Source: Bradyrhizobiaceae bacterium (GTDB lineage Bacteria > Pseudomonadota > Alphaproteobacteria > Rhizobiales > Xanthobacteraceae). From it: 36,063 nt of DNA. The position numbers were made by a program, and so were the translations under genes. The notes beneath the pieces are model-generated. The model had not been told where the DNA came from. It worked only from the letters and a program-made list of their open reading frames with translations, and searched no databases. The stretch is taken from positions 2,488-38,550 of the forward strand of contig PQAH01000086.1 of NCBI GenBank assembly GCA_003105195.1, given 5' to 3'. This document shows positions 23,339 to 30,374 of this stretch, in pieces (position 1 is the first letter of the stretch; each line of letters opens with the position of its first letter).

Positions 23339-24505
23339 TCACGCGAGCCCGTGCACCGCGAGCAGCTTGGACATGCGGCTCGCCGCGAGCTCGGGATCGT
23401 GCAGCACCCGCGCCCGGTCGGCGAGACGGAACAGCTCGGCGAGGTGGGCGAGCGAGCGCGCGCTCTCCTGGCCGCCCACCATGACGAAATGGTCCTGCAG
23501 GCCGTTGAGCCAGGCCAGGAACACGACGCCGGTCTTGTAGAAGCGCGTCGGCGCCCTGAAGATGTGGCGCGACAGCGGCACCGTCGGCTCGAGGATGCCG
23601 TGGAAGCCCTGCGTGTCGCCCGCCGCGAGGCGCGCGAGGCCCGCCGAGGCGGCGGGCGCGATCGCGTCGAAGATGCCGAGCAGGGCGTCCGAATGGCCCT
23701 CCTCGTCGCCCGCGATCAGCTCCGCATAGTTGAAGTCGTCGCCCGTATACATGCGCACGCCCGCCGGCAGCCGGCGCCGCATGGCGATCTCCTTCTCCTT
23801 CGAGAGGAGCGAGATCTTGATGCCGTCGATCTTCGCGGCATTGTCCGCGATGATCGAAAGGCAGGTCTCCATCGCGGCCGCGTGGTCGGCCGCGCCCCAA
23901 TAGCCCGCGAGCGCCGGGTCGAACATCTCGCCGAGCCAGTGCAGGATCACGGGTTGCTTCACCTGGCGCAGGATGCGCCCGTAGACGCGCGCATAGTCCG
24001 CCGGTCCCGCGGCGGCACGGGCGAGCGCGCGGCTCGCCATCACGATCAGCCGGCCGTCCATGGCCTCGATCGCCGCGATCTGCTCCTCGTAGGCGCGGAT
24101 CACGTCGTCGACGCCGATGTCGGGGCCCGGCGGCAGGTGGTCGGTGCCGACGCCGCAGGCGATCTTCACCCCGGGGCGCGCCCTGGCGGCGTCGAGCGCA
24201 CGCCGGATCAGCTCCTGCGCCCCCGCCCAGTCGAGCCCCATGCCGCGCTGCGCCGTATCCATGGCCTCGGCGACGCCGAGCCCGAGGTCCCAGAGATACT
24301 CGCGGAACGCGATCGTCCTCTCCCAGTCGACTGCGGTATCGAGCCAGGGGTCGATGTCGGCGAGCGGATCGGCGACCACGTGGGCGGCCGCGAAGGCGAC
24401 GCGGTTGAAGGCCGGCGCGCTCCCTGTCGCGGGCAGCACGATCGGCTCGCCGGTCGTGTAGGCCTCGAGCCGGCGCGCTGCGGTCGGAAGTGTCAGCGTG
24501 GCCAC
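23339..24505 (-). CDS. DUF993 dihydrodipicolinate-synthase-like aldolase/lyase
   Basis: 388 residues with a GTG start at 24505, chosen because GGGAGGGG lies just upstream. It is a TIM-barrel protein of the DHDPS/N-acetylneuraminate-lyase class as grouped under DUF993. K230 in KIDGIKISLLSKEKE matches the position of the Schiff-base lysine of class I aldolases. Other conserved stretches are MGLDWAGAQELIRRALDAA, QPVILHWLGEMFDPALAGYWG and YTGDDFNYAELI. If catalytic, it would cleave or form a 2-keto acid through a lysine imine. The tyrosine and GTTGE motif of classical DHDPS are not obvious, so substrate chemistry may differ. It is 12 bases downstream of the Gfo/Idh/MocA gene, a pairing I also associate with rhizobial carbohydrate operons. 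Confidence 0.88.
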   Translation of the reverse strand: MATLTLPTAARRLEAYTTGEPIVLPATGSAPAFNRVAFAAAHVVADPLADIDPWLDTAVDWERTIAFREYLWDLGLGVAEAMDTAQRGMGLDWAGAQELIRRALDAARARPGVKIACGVGTDHLPPGPDIGVDDVIRAYEEQIAAIEAMDGRLIVMASRALARAAAGPADYARVYGRILRQVKQPVILHWLGEMFDPALAGYWGAADHAAAMETCLSIIADNAAKIDGIKISLLSKEKEIAMRRRLPAGVRMYTGDDFNYAELIAGDEEGHSDALLGIFDAIAPAASAGLARLAAGDTQGFHGILEPTVPLSRHIFRAPTRFYKTGVVFLAWLNGLQDHFVMVGGQESARSLAHLAELFRLADRARVLHDPELAASRMSKLLAVHGLA

Positions 24506-24517
24506 GCTCGCCCCTCC

Positions 24518-25672
24518 CTAGATCTTCAACTCGGGGACGTCGATCCAACGCCGCTCGGCCCAGCTCTTCAAGCCCAATTCGGCGAGCTGGACGCCCTTGG
24601 CGCCTTCCAGCAGGTCGTTCTTCCACGGCGTGTCCGCGACCACGTGGCGGATGAAATCCTCCCACTGGATCTTGAAGCCGTTCTCGTAGGTGAAGTTCTC
24701 GGGGACCTCTTCCCACTGCTCGAAGAAGTCGATGGTCTGCGGCACGTCCGGGTTCCAGACCGGCCGCGGCGTGTTCACCCGGTGCTGGGTGAAGCAGCGC
24801 GTGAGCCCGGCGACCGCCGAGCCGTGGGTGCCGTCGACGTGGAAGGTCACCAGGTCGTCGCGCCGCACCCGCACGGCCCAGGACGAGTTGATATGGGCGA
24901 TCACGCCGCCTTCGAGCTGGAAGGTCGCATAGGCGGCGTCGTCGGCGTCGGCCGGATAGGTCTTGCCGGCCTCGTCGACGCGGCTCGGGATGTGGGTGGC
25001 GCCGAGGCAGCTCACCGACTTGACGGCGCCGAACAGGTTGTCGAGCACGTAGCGCCAGTGGCACAGCATGTCGAGGATGATGCCGCCGCCTTCGGCGGTC
25101 TTGTAGTTCCAGCTCGGCCGCTGCGCCGGCTGGCCCCAGTCGCCTTCGAACACCCAGTAGCCGAACTCGCCGCGCACCGCGAACATGCGGCCGAAGAAGC
25201 CGGCCTCGCGCAGCATCCTGAGCTTGCGCAGCCCGGGCAGGAACAGCTTGTCCTGCACCACCCCGTTCTTCAGCCCCTTGGCCTTGGCGAGCCTGGCGAT
25301 GGCGAGAGCCTTGTCGAGCGAGTCGGCGACCGGCTTCTCGCAATAGACGTGCTTGCCGGCCTCCAGCGCCCGCGTCACCAGGTCGGCGCGCGCCTGCGTG
25401 GTGGCGGCGTCGAAGAAGATCGTGTCGTCCGGGTTCTTCAGCGCGCCCGCGAGGTCGGCGGTCGCGCGCGCGATGCCGTGCTCGCGAGCGAGCGCCTGCA
25501 CCTTCTCGGCGTTGCGGCCGACCAGGATCGGGTCGGGCATCACGCGGTCTCCGTTCGGCAGCGTGACGCCGCCCTGCGCGCGGATCGCCACGATCGAGCG
25601 CACCAGGTGCTGGTTGAGCCCCATGCGTCCCGTGACGCCATGCATCACGATGCCGAGCCTGCGCGTCGCCAC
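24518..25672 (-). CDS. Gfo/Idh/MocA-family NAD(P)-dependent oxidoreductase
   Basis: 384 residues. The GTG at 25672 is the start: AGGAGG lies 7 bases before it, whereas the first ATG is 9 codons inside the nucleotide-binding strand. The Rossmann domain opens with LGIVMHGVTGRMG (residues 6-18, a variant glycine motif). The family hallmark EKP is at 112-114 (YCEKPVADSLDKA). The C-terminal substrate domain holds GEFGYWVFEGDW, GGIILDMLCHWRYVLD (histidine H203-region) and DGTHGSAVAGL. These enzymes oxidise or reduce a sugar or polyol hydroxyl; here it is probably the first oxidation step. It is the first gene of the eight-gene operon and lies just downstream of the 25719-25736 palindrome. Confidence 0.92.
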   Translation of the reverse strand: MATRRLGIVMHGVTGRMGLNQHLVRSIVAIRAQGGVTLPNGDRVMPDPILVGRNAEKVQALAREHGIARATADLAGALKNPDDTIFFDAATTQARADLVTRALEAGKHVYCEKPVADSLDKALAIARLAKAKGLKNGVVQDKLFLPGLRKLRMLREAGFFGRMFAVRGEFGYWVFEGDWGQPAQRPSWNYKTAEGGGIILDMLCHWRYVLDNLFGAVKSVSCLGATHIPSRVDEAGKTYPADADDAAYATFQLEGGVIAHINSSWAVRVRRDDLVTFHVDGTHGSAVAGLTRCFTQHRVNTPRPVWNPDVPQTIDFFEQWEEVPENFTYENGFKIQWEDFIRHVVADTPWKNDLLEGAKGVQLAELGLKSWAERRWIDVPELKI

Positions 25673-25718
25673 TCCGGTTCCTCCTCGTCTCCCGCCCGCG
25701 CCTTCCCACGGGCGCTTA

Positions 25719-25736
25719 AGTAACCAATTAGTTACT
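25719..25736. promoter_or_regulatory. 18-bp operator-like palindrome upstream of the sugar-acid operon
   Basis: AGTAACCAATTAGTTACT is symmetric in 8 of 9 base pairs and sits 46 bases upstream of the GTG of the Gfo/Idh/MocA gene. It is strikingly AT-rich for this region. A possible leftward promoter, TTGCGT (25758-25753) with 18 bases to TAACTA (25734-25729), would have its -10 box inside the palindrome. Its size and symmetry suit a TetR-type dimer, and a TetR gene lies 1.3 kb upstream. Confidence 0.6.
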
Positions 25737-25773
25737 ACGGGCCCGCGGGGCGACGCAACTGATTTTCGGCGTC

Positions 25774-25866
25774 ATCCCGGCCGAGCACGCAGGTCGGATG
25801 TTTCCGACCTGCGCACCTGTCATTGCCCATCTCGGGTAAACCCGAGAGGGGTGCGGGAGCCGGGAT
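25774..25866. repeat. Composite palindromic repeat (ATCCCGG family) with two inner hairpins
   Basis: The outer arms ATCCCGGC (25774-25781) and GCCGGGAT (25859-25866) enclose two complete hairpins. GCAGGTCGGA/TCCGACCTGC (25789-25798/25803-25812) has a 4-base loop. CTCGGG/CCCGAG (25831-25836/25841-25846) has a TAAA loop. It separates the D-2-hydroxyacid dehydrogenase gene from the downstream operon and may terminate the TetR-dehydrogenase transcript. Confidence 0.75.
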
Positions 25867-25903
25867 CCAGAGCGCCGGTCGTCGAGATCCGGTCAGGCCG
25901 CGG

Positions 25904-26956
25904 TCATGGATCCGGAGCGCGCGAGCCTTGCTCGCTCGGCCGGGAGGAGCTCCGGATTCCCGGCTGACCCCGCAGCCGCGCCAGCCGCGTGGCGGCCTCC
26001 GCATTCACGGCCCCCGGCGGCACGCGGCCGGCGACCAGCTCCGCCACCTGTCTGACGCTGTCGAAGGCCTGGTGCTCGATCGCCTCGGGGGTGAGGCCGG
26101 CGGCATGCGGCGTCGCGATCACGTCGCGGCGGGAGGCGAGGGCGAGCGACGGCATCTGGTCGGGCGCGCGCCCCACGTCCATGGCGGCGCCGGCGATGCG
26201 CTTCTCGTCCAGCGCCGCCGCCAGCGCGTCCTCGTCCACCAGGTTGCCGCGCGAGAGGTTGATGAACCAGGCGCTCGGCTTCATGCGCGCGAAGGCGGCG
26301 GCGTTCATCAGGTTCTCGGTCTCCGCATCGGCGACCGCGAGGCAGACCACGTAGTCGGACTCCGCGAGCAGCGTGTCGAGCTCGACCTGGCGCAGCGCCG
26401 GATCCGCGACCGTCTGGTAGGGATCGGCCACCAGCACCCGCATGCCGAGCGCGACGCCGAGCGGCGCGAGATAGCGCCCGATCACGCCGTAGCCGATGAT
26501 GCCCATGACCGCGCCCTGGAGCTGGCGCCCCAGGCGGGGCTCCGCGGCATGGCCGCCGCGATAGGCGATCACGGCGTCCGAGATGCCGCGCGCGCAGTCG
26601 ACCATCAGGCCCAGCGCCATCTCGGCGACCGAGGCCGCGAAGCCCGGCGTCGCCCGCGTCACCAGCACGCCGGCCGCGCTCGCGGCCGCGACATCGATGT
26701 TGCGGATGTCGACCGCCACCCGCAGGAACGCGACCGCGTCCGGCGCGCGCTGGAAGAACGCGGCCGGCCCCGGCGTCTGCCGGTCCGAGACGATGATCTC
26801 GCAGCCTCGCGCGGCCTCCGCCAGCGCGGCGGCGTCGAGCACCCGCCCGGTCTCGTTGACGCGCACCTCGCCGAGCTCGCGCAGCGCGGCGAGCGCCCGC
26901 GCGCCGTAGTAGTTCGTCAGCATGTCGGGGACGTGGGTCAGGAAGATGCGGGGCAT
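25904..26956 (-). CDS. D-isomer-specific 2-hydroxyacid dehydrogenase
   Basis: 350 residues, ATG at 26956. The NAD-binding motif is GIIGYGVIG (152-160). The substrate arginine is R236 (INLSRGNLVDE) and the acid-base histidine is H284 (ATPHAAGLTPE). The glutamate normally found in the DVFxxEP segment is missing: here it reads DVGRAPDQMP (261-270), so the Arg-Glu-His triad lacks its Glu. This may mark a separate subfamily. The family reduces 2-keto acids to D-2-hydroxy acids or the reverse. The last ~17 residues (SSSRPSEQGSRAPDP region) are encoded by a palindromic repeat and look like a recent extension. The gene is 19 bases downstream of the TetR gene and on the same strand. Confidence 0.88.
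   Translation of the reverse strand: MPRIFLTHVPDMLTNYYGARALAALRELGEVRVNETGRVLDAAALAEAARGCEIIVSDRQTPGPAAFFQRAPDAVAFLRVAVDIRNIDVAAASAAGVLVTRATPGFAASVAEMALGLMVDCARGISDAVIAYRGGHAAEPRLGRQLQGAVMGIIGYGVIGRYLAPLGVALGMRVLVADPYQTVADPALRQVELDTLLAESDYVVCLAVADAETENLMNAAAFARMKPSAWFINLSRGNLVDEDALAAALDEKRIAGAAMDVGRAPDQMPSLALASRRDVIATPHAAGLTPEAIEHQAFDSVRQVAELVAGRVPPGAVNAEAATRLARLRGQPGIRSSSRPSEQGSRAPDP
25910..25957. repeat. Palindromic repeat overlapping the 3' end of the dehydrogenase gene
   Basis: ATCCGGAGC (25910-25918) and GCTCCGGAT (25949-25957) are perfect 9-bp arms. The loop holds the CGAGC...GCTCG words found in the ATCCCGG-type repeats elsewhere in the window (28757-28794). The stop codon at 25904-25906 lies just outside, so the repeat is translated. 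Confidence 0.7.
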
Positions 26957-26975
26957 CGGAGGGTCTCGAGATGCG

Positions 26976-27626
26976 TCACGGCCGCAGATAGGACAGCACC
27001 ACGTCGACGATGTGCCGTCCGCGCACCTCGAGCCGCTCGGGGGCGCTCAGGTCGACGCCGAAGATGGTCGAGAGCGTGTGCCGGTTGGACATGTAGAAGA
27101 AGCCGAGCGAGGCGATCGTGATGTAGAGCTCCACCGGATCGACGCCCTTGCGGAACAGCTTCGCCTTGGCGCCGCGCTCCAGCAGCCCCGAGATCATGTC
27201 CACCAGCGGATTGTGCAGGTTGCGGATGCGCTTCGACTTCTTCAGGTGCACGGCGCGGTGCAGGTTCTCGGTGCCGAGCAGGCTGAGGAATTCCGGGTGC
27301 TCGATGAAGTAGCGCCAGGTGAACAGCACCAGCTCGCGCATGCCGTCCACCGGGTCGCGGTGGCCGAGGTCGAGGCCGATCTCGGCGCGCCGGATCGCCG
27401 CATAGGTGTCCTCCAGCACCGCGATGTAGAGACCCTCCTTGTCGCCGAAATAGTGGTAGATCATCCGCTTGTTGGCGCCGGCGCGGCGCGCGATCGCGTC
27501 GACGCGCGCGCCGGTCAGGCCCTTGGCCGTGAATTCGCGGGTCGCCGCCGCGAGGATCGCGGCGCGCGTGCGCTCCGGGTCGCGTCCCACCGCGCGCCGC
27601 GCAATCTTCTCGATTCCCTCGTGCAC
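26976..27626 (-). CDS. TetR/AcrR-family transcriptional regulator
   Basis: 216 residues from a GTG at 27626, chosen because GGAG lies 8 bases upstream. An alternative GTG at 27677 adds 17 residues but has no near site. The N-terminal DNA-binding domain runs from about residue 16 to 62: ERTRAAILAAATREFTAKG, GARVDAIARRAGANKRMIYHYFGDKEGLY, the classic TetR helix-turn-helix ending in YxYFxxKExL. The ligand domain is all-helical and includes FIEHPEFLSLLGTENLHRAVHLKK, typical of the TetR_C-type regulators of catabolic genes. It is followed at 19 bases by the D-2-hydroxyacid dehydrogenase and is divergent from the FAH-family gene. It is the best candidate to bind the palindrome at 25719-25736, which is inference only. 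Confidence 0.9.
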   Translation of the reverse strand: MHEGIEKIARRAVGRDPERTRAAILAAATREFTAKGLTGARVDAIARRAGANKRMIYHYFGDKEGLYIAVLEDTYAAIRRAEIGLDLGHRDPVDGMRELVLFTWRYFIEHPEFLSLLGTENLHRAVHLKKSKRIRNLHNPLVDMISGLLERGAKAKLFRKGVDPVELYITIASLGFFYMSNRHTLSTIFGVDLSAPERLEVRGRHIVDVVLSYLRP

Positions 27627-27827
27627 GCGTGGCGCTCCAAGTCCATGGGCGCGCGGAGCATCCCGCAATCGCGCCACAAAAGCCAGTGTCCGGCTCCGCG
27701 AAAATGGGTCGGGCCGGGGCGCCCGCCCACAGCCGCACGCGCAACCACCGCGCGGCGTCCCGCGACGTCGATTGCGAAGCGCGCGGGTTTCGTCTCATAA
27801 ACGGCGTGCGAGCAACAGGGGAGCGAT

Positions 27828-28700
27828 ATGAAGATCGTCGGATTCGAAAGTGACGCGGGCCTGCGGCTGGGGCTGGTCGAGGGCGACGGGGTCGTCGACC
27901 TCAATGCCGCCGATCCGAAACTGCCTAACGATCTCGGCGCCGTCCTCGCCGCGACCAACGGTGACCTGGGCGCGCTCGGCGAGATCGCGAAGCGCGCGCC
28001 GGCCTCGGCGCGCCGGCCGCTCGCGGGACTCCCGTATGCGCTGCCGGTGGCGCGTCCCGGCAAGATCATCTGCCTCGGCCTCAACTATCTCGACCACGTG
28101 AAGGAGGGGCCGCAGCGCGACAACATCCCGCAATTCCCGACCATCTTCATGCGCGGCCTCACCTCCATGGTGCCGCACGAGAGCCCGATCCTGCGCCCCC
28201 AGGTGTCGGAGCAGCTCGACTACGAGGCCGAGCTGATCCTGGTGGTCGGCCGGCGCGCCAAGCATCTCACGCTGGACAACGCGCTCTCCTGCATCGCCGG
28301 CTATGCCTGCGGCAACGAGGGCTCGGTGCGCGAGTTCCAGCGCAAGACCACGCAGTGGGACATGGGCAAGAACTTCGACCGCACCGGCGGCTTCGGCCCC
28401 TGGATGGTGACGGCCGACGAGCTGCCGCCCGCCGCCAAGGGCCTGAAGATCGAGAGCCGCCTCAACGGCAAGGTCATGCAGTCGGACGACACCGCCAACA
28501 TGATGTTCCCGATCCCCGAGATGCTGGTCTACGTCACCCAGGGCATGACGCTCGAGCCGGGCGACATCGTCTTCACGGGCACGCCCTCCGGCGTCGGCCA
28601 CGCCCGCAAGCCCCCCGCCTGGATGCGCGCCGGCGATGTCTGCGAGATCGAGATCGAGGGCATCGGCGTGCTGCGCAACCCGATCGCGGATGAGGGGTGA
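27828..28700 (+). CDS. Fumarylacetoacetate hydrolase (FAH) family protein
   Basis: 290 residues, ATG with AGGGGAG at 27817-27823. A weak TTGCGA-N18-CATAAA promoter-like pair lies at 27772-27801. The N-terminal ~75 residues form the small lead-in domain. The catalytic fold follows with ICLGLNYLDHVKE (H90), DYEAELILVVGR (E133 and E135 as metal ligands) and CGNEGSVREFQ. The last holds E164 where most relatives have Asp (FNDxSxRD). The glycine-rich GTPSGVGHARKPPAW is near the C-terminus. The family hydrolyses C-C bonds in or decarboxylates/hydrates 2,4-diketo acids, including 2-keto-3-deoxy sugar-acid derivatives. It is divergent from the TetR gene, so it may supply a cleavage step for the nearby sugar-acid pathway. 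The exact substrate is unknown. Confidence 0.91.
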   Translation: MKIVGFESDAGLRLGLVEGDGVVDLNAADPKLPNDLGAVLAATNGDLGALGEIAKRAPASARRPLAGLPYALPVARPGKIICLGLNYLDHVKEGPQRDNIPQFPTIFMRGLTSMVPHESPILRPQVSEQLDYEAELILVVGRRAKHLTLDNALSCIAGYACGNEGSVREFQRKTTQWDMGKNFDRTGGFGPWMVTADELPPAAKGLKIESRLNGKVMQSDDTANMMFPIPEMLVYVTQGMTLEPGDIVFTGTPSGVGHARKPPAWMRAGDVCEIEIEGIGVLRNPIADEG

Positions 28701-28756
28701 GGGAGTAGTCGGGGCCGGGTCAGCCTTGCTTCGTCAAGCGCCGCAGTCTGAGCGTC

Positions 28757-28867
28757 ATCCCGGCCAAGCGAGCGCAGCGAGCGCGAGCCGGGATCCATTA
28801 TCCCGGTGGCCGCGATACGGAAAGACAGGGGATATGGATCCCGGCTCTCGCTTCGCTCGGCCGGGAC
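28757..28867. repeat. Pair of inverted ATCCCGG-type palindromes at convergent junction FAH / putative OMP
   Basis: Copy 1 (28757-28794) has arms ATCCCGGC/GCCGGGAT. Copy 2 (28838-28867) is in reverse orientation with arms TCCCGGC/GCCGGGA. The copies also pair with each other: 28785-28798 is the exact complement of 28834-28847 (14 bp). The loops are runs of GAGCG/CGCTC. The gap 28701-28909 holds nothing else gene-like. Confidence 0.8.
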
Positions 28868-28909
28868 GACGCCGAGAAGATTCATCCGACACAGCAGGAC
28901 CAACGCACC

Positions 28910-29644
28910 CTACTTCGCCACCGAGAACCGCACGTTGAGCCCGAGCGTGACCCAGTGCGCATTCTCGCCCGTGATGTTGCGGCCCCAGATCACGTCGATG
29001 TCGAAGCTCTCGGCGGGCGTCACGCGCAGGCCCGCCTGGAGCCGGGGGTCGGTGACGCTGCGCGGATCGACGCGCTCGCCCGCGAGGCCGAACACCTCGG
29101 CGATCAGCGTCAGAGGCTTCGCCGGCGACCATTCGACGCCGGCGCCGTAGGTCGCGTGGTCGAGCCGCGCGATGCGGTCGTGGAACCAGCCGCCGTTGAG
29201 ATTGATGCGGAAGTCCTCGGTGAGCGCGAAGGTGACGGGCACGTTCACCGCGATGCCCGTGGTCTCGCCGGTGACCAGGTCGAAGCTCGGGCTCGCCGAT
29301 GCGGCGAGCCCGAGCTTGCCGGTCTCGACCGGGAGCAGGTTGATCTTGGCCTTGGGCGCGAGGCTCGCGCCCCATTCGCGGTCGGCGCGGCTGCGCGCGA
29401 GCTGCACGCCGATCTCGATCGGCCGCAGGATCTCGACCGCGCAGGCCGGCGTCACCGCGGCGATGAAGTCGCTGTTGCTCGCGAAGGAGAGCCAGGACTC
29501 GACCTTGCAGGCGCCCGCGCCGTCGACCGCCGCATCGTCGACCGCATAGGCGCCTCCGGCCGCCACCGCGATCCGCGGACACGACAGCGCCAGGATCGCC
29601 AGAAGGATGGCCGGCCCCGGCCGGGCCCATGTGGATAAGGTCAT
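28910..29644 (-). CDS. Putative secreted/outer-membrane beta-barrel protein of unknown function
   Basis: 244 residues from the ATG at 29644, which opens a plausible signal peptide (PAILLAILALSCPRIAVAAG). Earlier ATG (29671) and TTG (29686) starts only lengthen it, and none has a strong ribosome site. The mature part alternates hydrophobic and polar residues in many short strands (GIAVNVPVTFALTEDFRINLNGGWFHD, VEWSPAKPLTLIAEVFGL, QAGLRVTPAESFDIDVIWG). This suits a small outer-membrane barrel, although it ends in K rather than the usual terminal F. Two cysteines, in GACKVES and PACAVEI near the mature N-terminus, could form a disulfide. I do not recognise a named family. It stands alone, with 212 bases to the next gene. 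Confidence 0.75.
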   Translation of the reverse strand: MTLSTWARPGPAILLAILALSCPRIAVAAGGAYAVDDAAVDGAGACKVESWLSFASNSDFIAAVTPACAVEILRPIEIGVQLARSRADREWGASLAPKAKINLLPVETGKLGLAASASPSFDLVTGETTGIAVNVPVTFALTEDFRINLNGGWFHDRIARLDHATYGAGVEWSPAKPLTLIAEVFGLAGERVDPRSVTDPRLQAGLRVTPAESFDIDVIWGRNITGENAHWVTLGLNVRFSVAK

Positions 29645-29767
29645 CGCCGCCCCGGATCTTCTGGGGAGCATGGTGCGTAGCTGCAAATCTTCGCAACGGG
29701 CCGGGGGCGATTATCCCGGGACGATGCAGAACGGCCACAGGCTGGAAGACGGGACCGCAAAAGAGTT

Positions 29768-29798
29768 GACCCGCCCGGAGGGGACATCCGGGCGGGTC
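29768..29798 (-). terminator. Rho-independent terminator after the small secreted protein gene
   Basis: A perfect 12-bp stem (29768-29779 against 29787-29798, GACCCGCCCGGA/TCCGGGCGGGTC) with a 7-base loop is followed on the minus strand by AACTCTTTT. A second 10-bp stem (GATCGGCGCG/CGCGCCGATC, 29804-29813/29834-29843) lies between it and the stop codon at 29857. Confidence 0.8.
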
Positions 29799-29856
29799 GA
29801 GACGATCGGCGCGGGGGTGGAAGGGGGGGCGGACGCGCCGATCAAGCCCTTGAAAC

Positions 29857-30132
29857 TCAGTAGACGTAGCAGACCTTCTTGGCGCCCATGTAGTTGCCCC
29901 AGTAGTCGTAGCGGGGCACGAACTTGCACTTGGAGTAGCCGGGGCCGACATAGTAGCCGTGGCCGTAGGCGTGGGAGGCAGCCGCCCCCGCGATCAGCGC
30001 GCCCGCGGCGATGCCGGCCGCGATGCCCCAGCCGCGACGGGCCTGGGCTTCCGTGGAGGTCGCGGCGACGCCGGCGACCAGGGTGAGAGCGGCAAGCGAA
30101 GCGGCAGCGAACTTGGTGAACTTGCGCGACAT
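29857..30132 (-). CDS. Small secreted Gly/Ala/Tyr-rich protein of unknown function
   Basis: 91 residues, ATG at 30132 with GGGGGAAG upstream. The signal peptide is MSRKFTKFAAASLAALTLVAGVAATSTEAQA. Next come a hydrophobic GWGIAAGIAAGALIAGAAAS stretch resembling a short glycine-zipper segment and a His/Tyr/Gly-rich part (YGHGYYVGPGYS). The compact C-terminus KCKFVPRYDYWGNYMGAKKVCYVY has two cysteines that could pair. Many Bradyrhizobium-like genomes encode similar short proteins, with no known function. It has its own strong terminator, so it is monocistronic and perhaps well expressed. It is divergent from the aldehyde dehydrogenase gene across 242 bases, in which I found no clear promoter. 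Confidence 0.85.
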   Translation of the reverse strand: MSRKFTKFAAASLAALTLVAGVAATSTEAQARRGWGIAAGIAAGALIAGAAASHAYGHGYYVGPGYSKCKFVPRYDYWGNYMGAKKVCYVY

Positions 30133-30374
30133 TGGGTCTTCCCCCTGGGATGTTTCGGTGGGCCAGCGTGGCCCGGATGCTCATTGGTCGCAGCCTCGCG
30201 GGAAGCGGTTCAAGCTCCCTCGAGAAATTTGATTCCGACAATGATTCGAGGATCTTGGCTGCGGTTCCCCGCGTGCGGCGCGCGGCTCGCATGCGGCCGG
30301 CGGATGGCGCCGCCCCGCGCCCATGGCGTATCGTGGCGCCGACCCGGATCCGGAAAACCCGAAGGAGGCCGCCC

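Noticed and set aside
18954-25723. Long plus-strand frames opposite the sugar-acid operon (18954-21689, 21505-23484, 23039-25723)
   Set aside because: They are antisense to well-supported TctABC, isomerase, DUF993 and Gfo/Idh/MocA genes. The products are Arg/His/Asp/Glu-rich without motifs, and no ribosome sites support them.
25741-25871. CRISPR-like array in the repeat-rich gaps
   Set aside because: The repeats are nested palindromes without regular spacing or unique spacers, and no cas-like gene is present.
27627-27677. GTG at 27677 as start of the TetR gene
   Set aside because: It adds 17 residues with no family similarity and has no near ribosome site. The GTG at 27626 has GGAG 8 bases upstream and gives the normal distance to the helix-turn-helix.
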